From NCBI GenBank assembly GCA_905182985.1, contig CAJJDN010000062.1, positions 459,470 through 523,469 on the forward strand: a stretch of 64,000 nt of DNA. Direction: 5' to 3'. This DNA is from Paramecium sonneborni (lineage: Eukaryota; Ciliophora; Oligohymenophorea; Peniculida; Parameciidae). Both the position numbers and the translations under genes were made by a program. Numbering within the stretch: position 1 is the stretch's first letter; every line of letters starts with the position of its first letter. Below, piece by piece: positions 49,991-63,400 of this stretch. Below the pieces are notes generated by a model, which was not told the origin of the DNA, ran no database searches, and worked only from the letters and a program-made list of their open reading frames with translations.

Positions 49991-50947
49991 TCATAATATT
50001 TTAGATATCTTCTTGGCTATTGCTGAATGCAATTTGGATTCTATGGTTGTTTTTATAATAATTGATTGATTTTTAAGCATGGAAGGTTTTTGGATATTCA
50101 AGAAAATTGTGATTGAAAAAAAAATAATAAACAAAATAATATCTAAGAATGGGAGAATATCACTGTTATTGAAGCATTTAATTTCAAAATATGTCTATCT
50201 ACTATCTTTAGTTTTTTTGGCTTTAGGTAAAGATGATACAGAATATGGAGAGCTATCCTAAATTTCTAAATTTATCAAAAAAATAAAATAAGAAAATAAT
50301 GGGTGAGTTCATTAAAGAATGTTAATGGAGTATAAGTAATTTATATAGAAATAATCGAAGAGGTTCGTTAATCATCAAATTATTTAAGATTTTATTGATC
50401 AGTCATAATTTAAAAATTTCAAGAATCTTTGAGAACTTTAGAGATTTTGGTTTTAGTAGAAAAATTAGACTCTCTAATTATAAATAAAATAACTATCAAT
50501 ACTAATCAACACAACAATAAGTTAAAAATTGCTTGCAACAATTTAATAAACTTATATCCTCTGGTATGTATGTTTTTAAAAATACTTAGATGAATATTAC
50601 CCTACATAATATATTTATTAATATAGCAATATATTTGAAAAACAAATTTATAGCTAGATAATTCGGTTTTTCGAAATTAAAAATTTTTTACATTTCATCG
50701 ATTACTTAATATAAACTATCATTGTAACCAATATTTGCGTATGCTTGTATCTTATAAGCTCCTAAACTTTATTTTAATAATTTTCATTTAAATCAACTTT
50801 CTTTCTATTATCCTCCTTTAAACATTATAAACTTGGATTCTTTAGAAGTTTCCAAGAATATTTTAGTTCATATATTTTTATTTTATACTTATCAATTTCA
50901 TGGGTTATCCTGTATCATAATTCAATAATAGAAGAAATTATTAGAAT
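49991..50947. other. Gene-poor spacer
   Basis: About 950 bp between the pseudogene 5' side and the stop of the minus-strand giant gene. One 60-codon plus-strand frame at 50,079-50,261 is too short and motif-free to support. Nothing else recognised. Confidence 0.45.
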
Positions 50948-53900
50948 TCATTTATATTACTAAGAGCGATTAATTTATTTAGTTGCATATAAAAATAATT
51001 TTAATTGAAAATCTTATATTAAAATTTTAAAATAACTTATGATTCTTTAACAATTTATAATCTTATATTATAAAAACTTATTTAATATAAAATGAATAAA
51101 TTAAGAATCTTTTTGTAGTATTTTAATTATATATAATTATTTATTTTAAAATTACTAATTCATATTAGATATTTTAATTTCAAATGAGTTAATTCTTTTC
51201 ATTTTCTTAGGATGAAATTTTTATCCTTAAAGAGCTTAAGGGAATTAAGTTTGAGTTTTATAGTAACCTAATTAAAATTATATGTACTTTTAATTTTCTA
51301 TTTATACTTTAGATAGAGAAATTAAATATAACTTCACTTTTTAATAATTTTTTATGATAATCCCATTTCTTAACTACCATCTTTAAATGTTTTTTTCCAA
51401 ATAACTAGATAATTTTGAATTATTTTAAATTTTTTTGGCTATTTATAAGATAAATGTCAAAATGGCAATTTTATATTTCTTCAAATAGGTTAATATAATT
51501 TGTATGACAAATGAATAGAAAATTCTGGTCCAAAGCAAAAAAATAAATATCTATAAAATTACTGAATAAATTTAATTATTTTATTATTAAGTTATGAAAA
51601 TGATCACAGCTAAATAAATGATTAAAGAACATATTTAACAAGTTTAAATATCTAATATATTTAAGCTTTTAATTATGAATGGTTAATGATGTGATGATAA
51701 TGATTAATATAACAATAAACATATTCCCAATAAGGATGCCTTCAAAAAAATGTTTGTCTCAAAATATACAACTATTATAATTATCACATTTTTTTTCCAA
51801 ATTTTAATATATTCCCAATAATAACTGGACTAATTGTATTCATTGAATAAATAACCGATATGTCTACGAAGTTAAATACTTTCAAGTTTCTCTTTTTTTA
51901 GAATCATTAATAAAAATAACAAAATAGGTATACCACATCCTATAAGTATAACTCCTGGTAATAGAAAAGTAAAAATCCATTTATAATGAGATTAAGATTC
52001 AAATTTTAAAGAAACATCACCTTAGATAAATTCAATGCTTGAAATCTACCTCTTTGCTAATAATGAAAAAAATCTAGTTAATATGATATAAATCTACTGT
52101 TTAATTAAAATAGCATTATTTTGAAGGTACAAGCATAAAACAATATTTGTAACAATGCTAGTTCTAAAATAATAGTTAGAGAAAATGGAATGAAGTTTGA
52201 AACAAATACAAAATAATAAAAGTTGACCAATAATCAATACTAAAATGATTATGATTCTAAAATATATAAGTTCTATATCTAATGACTTTGATAGAAAACA
52301 ATCTAAACTGTTAGCTAAGACAAGAGAAGAATTATTTACTGATTCAAGGATTGTAATTGAAAATGTAAAATTTAGATTAAAGCTAAAAATAACTGAGTAT
52401 ATCCACAAATAATTTAGTAACATCTTAATTAAAAAACTTTAATGATCTAATTAAAAATAATGAATACCTTAATTTAGTTTGAAAATTATTCTTCTAAATC
52501 TTTATTTAAAACTAAGAGATGAATATAATAAATTTGTTTTTTCGATACTCCTCACTGACAAAAAAATCGAAAGAAGTGACCTATATTGAAAAAGATTTTT
52601 ACCATATAGATACAAAAATAAAAGGTAATATATTAATAGATTCTTTGGGACACAAATAACATTACATATTTGTTTAACTTTTAAAATATTGGCCAAATCC
52701 TTTGATATTATAAATATCACATTCTTCGCATAATCCTCCTATATGACCTAATTAACATGATTAATCTCCTACGTCCCAACCACCTTAACAGAAAATTAAA
52801 TTTTTAAAACATTATTCTGTTAGATCAGAAGTATAACTAGATCTCCAAAAGCCAGTTTTTAAGAAAATTAAATTAGAAGTGATATTTTCAAATTTTTTAT
52901 TATCGAATATTGAACATTTAGTCGCATTATAAGTCACAGAATAATATCCTTGATTTGATTGGCATTTTTAACAACCTTCATCAACATAATATTCACCTAA
53001 TTAGCAAAAATATGTTTTAGTGTAGATAATATATCTTAATCTTTTAGATATTTGCTATAAAATACAATCAATTGATATTTTAAGTTATTTATCATAATGT
53101 TAATAAGGATCAAATTAGATAATTTCAGTTCCTAAATCGTATTTATTGCTTTAGTAGTTGTAAGATAATTTGGAAATAAATTTTTATTCATATAATATGA
53201 GACCTTATTCAGATACAATAGTTTAACTTAATTCACAAATTTAATTATCATCTAAAGTTAGTAATTCATTCATATAATTTCGAAAGGAAATAGAAATTTC
53301 ATGTATTAATACTTTATAATCTAATCTGAATGTACTAAATAAACTATAATTTCCAATTTTTTAATTGCTTGGTATCATTAAATGGCTTGTTTTCACTCTC
53401 CTACCTTATTAAATTGTTTAATATTCTTTTAGATAGAGGATATTTGTACTAAAGGAATTGTCTTCATTTTAATAAGAAATCATTTCTTAATTGTTAATTG
53501 ACAAACCTAAATGATCTGGTATTTCAACTAAATTATTGCTACCTTTTAAGCCTTTATTAAATAATAATGAAGATTTTATAAAATTAAACTAATTTAAACT
53601 ATTATTTCCAATTAAATAAATTCCACCTCCTACTTTTGCTGTATTGTTTATTATGGAGACTTCAAAAAATTTAAAATAATTTGAATAGGAATAAAAATAA
53701 ATAGCACCTCCATTCATGGAAGCAAAATTTTTAAGAAAAAGACATCTAATTAATATCAAATTTATATTAGAAGAACTAAGCCCAGCTCCTTGACTACCAT
53801 AATTGTTTATAAATTTTGAATTCTTAATAACTGCAATATTTTTTAAAGTATTATTTGACATTATAGAAATACAACCTTTTTTCTAAATACTGTTTGAATA

Positions 53901-56900
53901 GCATAATAATTTCGAGATTTTTATTTATTAAAAATTCCTAATATCAAAATTTATAATTCCTAATTCACAATAAAGACAATTGATATTAGTTATATATATT
54001 TCTTGCAGTATAAATTTTGAACTATTGTTAATACTAAAGAAATAGATTAAAGGATTAGCCAGCTAATAATTTTAATTTATTTAATCTAATATATTTGAAA
54101 ATTAATAAATCTTATATGAAATCTCTATTTGAAATATTGGAATACATAATATGTTATTATTAAAAATTTTTAAGGATATTTTTCTTAAAATAATATCGTC
54201 AGAGTTTTATTAAAAGGAAATAGACTTAAGATTAATTTTTGATAATGATATCGACATTTATTTTGAAATATCCTATTCAATACTAATTAAGCCAAAAGGA
54301 AAAAATAGTAATAAATCATAAAAATTGCCATGTATAAATTAAAAGTTATTACAATCTATTATTTTTAAAACTGGAGATATAATTGCTCCTTCAATTGAAA
54401 AATTAAAAATTTTGATATTGCAACCTATTAAATTGATTATAGCATTGTCATTTGAAAGTTTACTAACCTCTTAATAACTTAGTGGGCCAATGCTTTAAAA
54501 GTATTGAATCCAAGCATTAATCCTTTAGATTATAGTAATATTTTAAAATGTGATAAAGTTTTACTCTTTAGTTTATTTCGCAAATTCTAATTTTAAAATT
54601 TGGTTAACAAATGACAAGCAATCTTATATATAAATATTTATTATTTCTATCCTATTTTATTGGAGAGATGGAAAAATAGTAAAAATTGAAGATCCAAATA
54701 TATTAAATACATTTTTGAAACTAGCATTTTATATTTCAAATTTTAATATGCTACTTTACGCAAAAATAGTAATGCATCCATAAATATTAGATTCTTAAAT
54801 TAAATCAACTTCAATATTAGATACAATTATATTTTTTATAGAAATTAATCCTGGATCTTTGGTTGTTATTGCAAATATAGCGCTGTTCTAAGATCTGATT
54901 TTTTCAAATGTACCATTATTAAAAATAAACATTGAAGTTGCTACTTGAAGTACTCCTACTTGATTTTAAATTATTAAGAGTTACTAACTTGCGTCTTAAA
55001 TAAATTCTTCTTTTAGTTGTGATTAGAATTAGATGTTATAATATTTTTCAAATAATTCATTCGATAAAATGTTAAGATTTGATGTGACAAAATTATTTAT
55101 AATAATAATATTAGATTTGATATATTGAAAAGGATGTGAAGAGTTTGCTAAAATGTTTTAAAAATTATAAAGATTTGAAATTTTAACTTTGCTTAAATAA
55201 GAATCAATAAAAATTAATCCACTTGATTATGAAGATAAATCATTAGTGTATTGATGAAATAAATTTTCAGTAAAATTTATTTCTTTGATCAAAATATTTT
55301 GTTCGTGTGCTGAATAAATAGCTAATAAAGTGAAGATATTTTAAGTTGTAATTTTTAGCAATATATTCTATGTAAATGTTAGATTTGAGAAATAAAGCTA
55401 TTCTATAAATTATGAATCATGTTGGGTCTAAGATTATATATAAATCAAAGTTTAATCCACAAAAAAATAATTTTAGACTAAAAAATTTGTTAGTGTAAAG
55501 TTTTGTATTCCAAAAGCTTTTAAAAACATTTTATTAAGTTATTTAAAATTAGCACATTCTATACTTAGGGGAATCTTAGTTATTTGGATAGTATTAAAAA
55601 GTTCAATTTTATCAAAATATATATTATCTATCAAATAAAAATTAAAAAACTGCAAATTATAACAATCTATAATGTATAATTCAATTATTGTTAAACTTTT
55701 ACTTTAAATGTTAAATAAAAAGCTGTTCAAATGTGCATAATTTATGTCATAGTTATTTTAAAAAACAATATTCTTTAAATATAGAGAAAAAGAATTACTC
55801 TACATTTGAGAATTTGTATCTAGAATGATTGAATTTACTAATCGATTGTTAATGTATTTATTGTCAATAAATTAGATGGCTTCTATAATATATCCTGCAA
55901 TCTATTAAGCAATAAAAATACATGAATTCTATAACAAATTAGAAATAAACTTTAGTCCAACTATTTGAAATTTAGAATTAGAAATAAAAATTTTTGAAAT
56001 GGTGAAATTATTTTATGTTATAGAAATATCTTGAATATTTTGCATCAGAATAAAATAACTTGTTATCAAATTAGATTATAAAAAAGTACTTTAACTTAAA
56101 TTTAATTTAATAATTTAAAGTTTTAAGCTTTATTGATAATCCATTTAAAAATTAAAAGCTATTGACTCTAAAAAGATACACTTATAAAAAGTGACATCAA
56201 AAATTTATATATCAGCAATTTTTCCATGAAAATTAAATATTGATGAATTTTAAAATACACAATTAATAAAATTTATATGAGAAATTTAAGCAAAGCTTCC
56301 AGACAAGGTAAAGGAAATATCCCATATTAAAGAATTTTTTATAAAAAGATTTTCATAAGTAAGATTTGCTAATCGAAATTTATTATAATCTTTAGCCATC
56401 AAAAATAATTCTATATAATAATCTTTTAAAGATCCCTAAAATAAAGTGTCTTCTATGTATAAATCTATTGATTAATCATTATCAAATTTTAAATAAAAAT
56501 CTTTATTTATGATAAATATCATATTTTAAATTTCAATTGTATCAAAATTATTAATTATTAAGGGTATTTAAACTATATTATTGATAATTTGTGATTTTGT
56601 TATATTAAAGATAACTTATCTTATTGAAAATACTTTTTATTTCAAAGTAGAGTCTATTTTAATCATTTAATAATCTTGAATAATAAATTACGTTTCTAAA
56701 GGCAAAGAATATAAGAAATTAATTCTCATCACTCTAATACCTATTTAATTTAAATAGTCTGTATTTATATCATTTTCATAGAATTGCTGAAATTCTGACG
56801 ATAAACTTAATTGAACAGTTTCAAAATCAATCTCATACTAAAATATTGAAATTCTTTACTTCATACTAAAAGAATTATGAACAATTTTAAGCAAAACAAT

Positions 56901-59900
56901 ATTGGGGTATTAACTCATTTTGAATAATAATTATATTAGGATCTGGTGCTTAATACAAACATTTGTGAGTATAAATGATATTTGAATCAGTTATTTCAAA
57001 TTGACCATTTAGCAGCTTAGAAAATAAAAAAAAGTAATTACTTTAATTTCTAATTAAGTTCTTGGTTGACATATAGAACAAAGAGGTGAACATTTTAAAC
57101 ACTAATTTTAAATTTTAGATCTAAAATGTAATCGATAATAGTCTAAAGAACATTTTTTGCATTAAAATGTAAATTGCAAATCTTAAGTATCTTCACAAAT
57201 TAAACAGTCAGATGAACAATATTTCTTGCAAGTATTTTTATTACTTATTTGATATCCATCAATACAAACTATTGAAATTGGAGTTATTAAATGTGCAGGT
57301 GGTATTTAATTGTAATATTAATTAGGTAAAAAATTCATTAAAAAAGACTAAATTAATTAGATCCAACCATTCAGCTACATTCCATCACCTTCAATACTTA
57401 TTTTAGAATTATTATTTGGAGTTCTATAACATAACCCTGAAGTTAAAGAACTTGTAAAACCTTAAGCACAAATTACACATTTAATTTAAAGTGAAGATAT
57501 CAAAACACATTACAAACAATTATTTATTAGTTTTTCACAATTGATTATTTCCTATGCAATCCTGAAATCATCTACAGATGATAGTGTACAGATTTCTGAA
57601 CCTTCCAAATTTATAAAAGACCTCAAACAATATTATAAGTTTGGTTTTTAATATAGACATAAACCAACAGTAAAATCAAATAAAAAATTATCTTCGCAAA
57701 GTGAACAACCTACTGAATGAAACTCATCCTCTTCAAAAGTCTCAAAATTATCATATAATGTGCATGACTTTAAATCATTATTCTTATATTCAAAGCAATA
57801 TTTACAATTCTAAATTTGGCATAATTTACATCCCCTAGTAGATGATATATAAAATGGAGGTAAACATTAATTTTAAGTAATAAATTATGTTTTGAAAGAA
57901 TCAAAACACTATCCATTTTTTACAATTAAATTTCCTAAACAAAGAATGCAAATTAATCCTTATTCAGTTAAAACACACTCAAGACAACCATCTAAATTGC
58001 AATCATAACATTCTAATACATCATTTATGTTATAGAATCTCTTACTTTTTTAACAAAATCTTTCAGCAACTTTGAACTATTTAATGTAATAATTATAGAG
58101 TGTTAATTCATTTTACATTTATGCAGCTGTGCAGTCTTAACATAATTATAATTCTTCTGTAGGTAAAATAAAATATGACTTTTTTTCATCAAGTACTGAA
58201 TTAAATGTATTATCTTCTATAATATATAATGATTCTTAACAATAAGGATCTTCTTTCCAATTTAGAGGATTTAATATACATTCTAAACAAGTGATTAAAT
58301 TAGGTTTAATTATTGCAGGACTATAAGTTAATAATAAATATTTTACCATTTAATACAAATCTATGAATCTAATTAAAAATATCCATATTGACATATACTT
58401 TAATATTTCGATTCTTCTTATTATAAATTAAATACTTAAAAATGAAAATTATCTATTTAATAACAAAAATCTTAATCAATAGCATTATAATTACAAATAC
58501 ATGCTTTTTATTGTGGTATATATATTCTATTAGAAATTTAAGAGCAAGATAAACAATCTGAATTAGTTGGACCATCACATTTTTCGCAACTTGGATGACA
58601 ACTTTTATCAATCAATTAAGTATCACAATTATAATAATTTAAATTTTCAATCTAAATATTTAAATAATTGTAAGCTTCTTAATTTATATTTCCATAATTA
58701 ATTTAAAATTATACTTCATTAAAGTGATAAACATTAATTTATTCTTCATACAAATATATATTATCTCCTTCATAAAATCTAATTTTTATTTATAAATTAT
58801 TATTTAATAGATACACTTATAAACTATGCCATAAGTAAATATTATTTATAATTTTTATTTCCTTCTTAATTAAAAAAGAATTATTAATTTAATCAATATT
58901 TACACTTGGAAATGAATAACTATATGTCAATATTAATATCTTAAATTAATATTTTGATATCTTATAAATTAATTAAAATGCAGACAAATTGTCATCATTT
59001 AATTTTTAATTTTAACTAAATTTGTTCATTTTCATAAATTTATAATCAAATACATCATCTATTTGATGGATTTCTTTTATTTTTAACCATCCTTATAATC
59101 CAAATGATGCACAATTAGCATTTTCAGAAGTAAATAATTCTTTTTGAAATTGAGTTAGTAATTATTATTTTTTAAATTGAGAATTTAGATTTGATTGACA
59201 TAAGCAGTTATTTATAGGTTCGAATACAGATAATGCTGATATCTGAGAATCATATGTTAAAATAGGTCTTGAAATTTCTGTCAATGGGCTTAAGTAAAAT
59301 TTACCAGGATAATAGGTATATATTTTATTTGAAATATCATTTTCAAATTATTGCAGAGATTCAATATATAAGCCTCCTCCGAATGTTAAGAGCAATTTAT
59401 TTGTATTATACGGATATTTAATTTATAATACTTTTTTAGATAATAAATGAGGATATTAAAGAAAAATTAATTCAAAGTATTCATACTGAGGCCAATCAGT
59501 AATTTAAAAATAAAACCATACATTTTCATAATTATTTGCATCAATTACAACTTCAAAATTATGATATTATTCATCATTACTAAAAAATTATACCTACTTT
59601 TTTATTTTCTGTTTATTATAATCAAGACAGTCGGAATATAAAAAAATTACTTCATTTGTTTATGAGTCTTATGCACTATGTAAATGGTAGCAATTACTGT
59701 CTAAAATTCCGAATTTTCCAATTTAACTTATCCAACTTAAAGGTAAATATTTACTCCAAAGTCCAAATGCAAATGAAAAATCATCAATATATTTTTCTAA
59801 ATCTATTTAAAAATTGTAAGTTTGTATTTAATTATCCTTATTCATCTCTTATAGATAATAATCACCGTTAATTTAATGAAATATAATCATAAGAAGTAGT

Positions 59901-59911
59901 TTGGGTATCAT
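50948..59911 (-). CDS. Giant membrane protein, paralog of the 30.9-39.5 kb gene
   Basis: ATG at 59911 (MIPKLLLMIIFH, likely signal peptide) to TGA 50948-50950; about 2,900 aa. Introns I could place: 57016-57041, 56838-56859, 52581-52602, 52447-52467 and 52074-52097; others remain likely. Same architecture as the plus-strand paralog. Shared text includes FGLWSKYLPLSW...GKFGILDSNCYHLHS near the N-terminus, CDGPTNSDCLSC Cys repeats, beta-helix turns (GSQGAGLSS, MNGGAIYFYS, VGGGIYLIG), the module GHIGGLCEECD, RFRRIIFKLNQ, and TM segments around NYLWIYSVIFSF, YIQGDVSL-like FIQGDVSL and NEYNQSSYYWEYIKIW. Five of these introns correspond to positions in the paralog. The C-terminal cytosolic tail is longer here (~120 residues more). 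Probably a surface receptor- or adhesin-like protein; role unknown. The middle was traced in one open frame. Confidence 0.88.
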
Positions 59912-60404
59912 AATAAAAATCAAACTTATTTTAATATTTATCTAATTTAATTCAATACTAAAAATTGTAAAAGAACAAAGAATCAAAAAGTTTTTATAAA
60001 AAATTAATCATAATAGATCCTCTAATATATTTGTAGAAAAAAAAGTTAACAATAAAATGATGTAATCAGATAGGAAACTTTGTCTTTTAATATAGTAAAT
60101 TTAACATATAAATCAAAAAATGATTTCGAAATAAAATTATTCTATAATTTTAACAGCATTTTTTAAATTCTTTGATGAATGATTTAATAATAATTCAATT
60201 TAAAAAAATAATTATATTATGGGCTTTTTATACCATGATAATCTTTGGTCAAATTAAACTAAATTTAAGAAGAATTTCATAACTAAATTAATATTTCCAA
60301 CATAAAGTTCTCAAAGCAAGACTTTTCAATTTGTAATTTTTTTTTTATGAAAGAATAAAGAACAAATTTTTGAAGGTGATTATTATAATATTTGTTTAAC
60401 TCTT
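59912..60404. other. Intergenic spacer
   Basis: About 490 bp upstream of the minus-strand giant gene; presumably holds its promoter. No CDS recognised. Confidence 0.45.
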
Positions 60405-63400
60405 TCAATACTGCACAAGTTCTATTGATGTTGTTTATAGTACACCTTAATAAGAAGTCTTCATAATTTTAATGATATATAGTTTGGAAAACTCAAAAAA
60501 GTGGAATTATTAAAAAGATAGTATCTCTAATCTTAACATCGTAAAATGGAATATTTCTATATACTTAAGTTTAAAGAATTGTTACATCCTAAAAGCTGTT
60601 TCGAACTAAATATACATTTTTAATGTGATATCAATTTTAGTATTATTATCTTTCAAAATAAAACCATCATATAATATGAATGCTATATTTTTTATTTTGA
60701 CTGAATTATAATTAATTTGAAATCCACCAAATGAAAGCGTATTATCTTAAATGTTTTATTTTCCAATTACAGAAAAAGGAAACCTATCTTTCTTCAATGT
60801 TAGAAAAAAGAATTAAATTTTTCTAATTAAGTTAATTCATTTGAGGAATTAAGTTTTAATCTTAATTTATTTAAGAGATTACAATTTTCTTAAAAGTTTT
60901 CTTCTTTTTAATTTATTTCATTAAATTTGAATTCTTAAAATTTTAAAAATTCAAATTAATCTCTTTATATTATTAAAGATTAATAATCCTATAATGAATA
61001 ACCTCTTCCAAAAGCTTATTCTTCAATTCTTTAATTAGAAGGCTTAAATATTAATATCACATGTAATCCTCCATAAATTTAAATATCATTAGAATTTATA
61101 TTAGTACCTCTACCTGCAGGATTTGTTGCAATAAATAATTAACCTAATTATATTTTTCAATTATTTCTCTTAATTATTATTATTTCTATCATATAATTTG
61201 ATTTTAGCATGCTAAGAAATCAACTTATTATAATTGATTCTTGCATTTTAAATAGTTTCGCATTATTAGAAGTCATTCTTATTTTAATATTCATTATTAG
61301 ATGAATTTATTATCTATTATAACCATCTCTCTTAATTTACAATAAATAAAGGCAATTAATGAAATAATTTATAATTATTTTAGGGTATCAATATCAAATC
61401 TACCTGATAAACTTCTTTTAACAGATCTTATATATTTTTTGAACCTAATATACCAGTCAAACCAATTAATTTACCATTATATTTCCGAAAATATCGTAAT
61501 ATTTAGTTAATTTTATTAAATTACTCATTATAAAGTGTATCCAAAATTTGATAAAAAAGTTTCAGATATAATTTTTAAATTATAAATTAATGTAATTCAT
61601 TTCTCCAATATGTATAATCTTAAATTGCTCCTGTATTTTGAAAATCAACAAGTTTTATATCACCTTAATAAATTATATAGTGAATATCTTCTTTATATTA
61701 CATTGCTAATATAGTATTATGTATCCAACTATGTAATTTAAATTTAACATATTATTTAAAATAAGTAGGTAACATTATTAATTCAAATTTATCAATTATA
61801 TTATTAATATAGTCTACTATGTTTTTCTTTAAATTCATTTATATTTTAAATCTCTTATCCTATTTCTGAGAATTATTAACTCTTAACAAATTATTTGAGA
61901 CTCTCAAATTTATAAATTAACTTTCTGTCCTCCCCTAATATTAATAAACTTTGTTTTTTTCTGGATAATTAAATTTTCCATATTGAAAGTAATAATATTT
62001 AGAATCAATATTTACTATTTTTTATTCTTGAATATTGATTCTTTACCAAATGAGAAGATATATTGGTTAAAATAGTTCAATACCTACAATTTGAGTAATA
62101 GCTATTTGCATATTTCTATTTCCCATAGTATTTAATTAACTATGATGATGTCTTAAATAATCAAATTAAAATTATGATACATCACCATATATTTAAATTA
62201 CTTATTTTATTACTGCTAATGATTCAATAATCAATTCATCTCCTTTAAATCTCTCTCTTACATCTTTGCTTACTCTTTCCAAACTCTTATATCATCATAT
62301 TTCCATTACTCTCTTTTTCTTTATTCTAATAAATTCTTAAATTCTAATATATCATCTATCTTTCCTATTCTATTATAGATATATGTGAGAAACTAGCAAT
62401 GGTACTGATTCTTTTCTATCATTTCATCATTTCTAAACATAATCTGTATAAAAATCTCTATTTTTGATCTTTTATTTTTTATTTTCTTTTACAACATCTA
62501 TTCTAACCAACCTTACTGTAATTTTTACCATCTATTTGTTTTATTAAATCTAAATCTCTCACTATTGGTTTTTAAAATTATTCCAAAATTTATATTACTT
62601 AATCACATATTCATAAAAATATCAGATTTAACTCCATTTTTATTAGTACATCTTAACTTTCTAAAAGATAAATTATTAATCCTTCAAGATTCTGTTATTT
62701 TTTTATCTTTAATTTTTCTTGAAAGGAAGGGATCAACTGTAATTGTTAAATCCTCATACTTTTTCTATACTATTATTTTTGTATACGCTTTAATAATTTT
62801 ATTTGTTATCTACATATCTTTATGCTATATTAACCTTTCAATCTTTTATACTATATCTTAATCTAATTTTAATTAATTCATCAAAAATGATTATGATAAA
62901 ATTTTTACACATTCTTGAACCTCTGCTATATCATTACTTTGATCTGCAATTTAGATAAGCAAATACTTTATCATTTTACAATAAAAAACCCTCTTTAACA
63001 TAATTATAAGTATTCTAAAGTATATGAATTGAACAATCTGAATTTTATTATTTTTTTGATTCATCTAATTATTAAACTTTTTTAATTCATCAATTAATGT
63101 CTAATTTCTATAGTTATAGTTAAAAAAGATGCTTTTTAAAGATCTTCTTCATAATTATCTATTAAAAATGAGAAAATATATTGAGAAATAGTTAATTTGA
63201 TTTAATTAAATTTAAACATTTATCTTTTACCTCTTTATTTGAAAGCAATAATACAATATTTTTGATTATTTCATTAGATATTTCTTATTTATTACTGTAA
63301 TTTTCTAAATGAGAAATAACTTATAATAAAAGTTTTGAATTTCTAGTATCCTATAATATCAAATTTCTTTATTTAAAATTTTCAGGTAGCAATTCAATTT

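Noticed and set aside
53589..53861. A separate 90-aa minus-strand gene with GGAIYF and GGGIYL motifs
   Set aside because: It is an internal piece of the giant minus-strand surface gene's beta-helix region.
62565..62861. Plus-strand hydrophobic frame of 98 codons
   Set aside because: It lies opposite the SecA-like relic. Hydrophobic antisense frames are expected opposite K/E/N-rich coding text; no start context or motif supports it.
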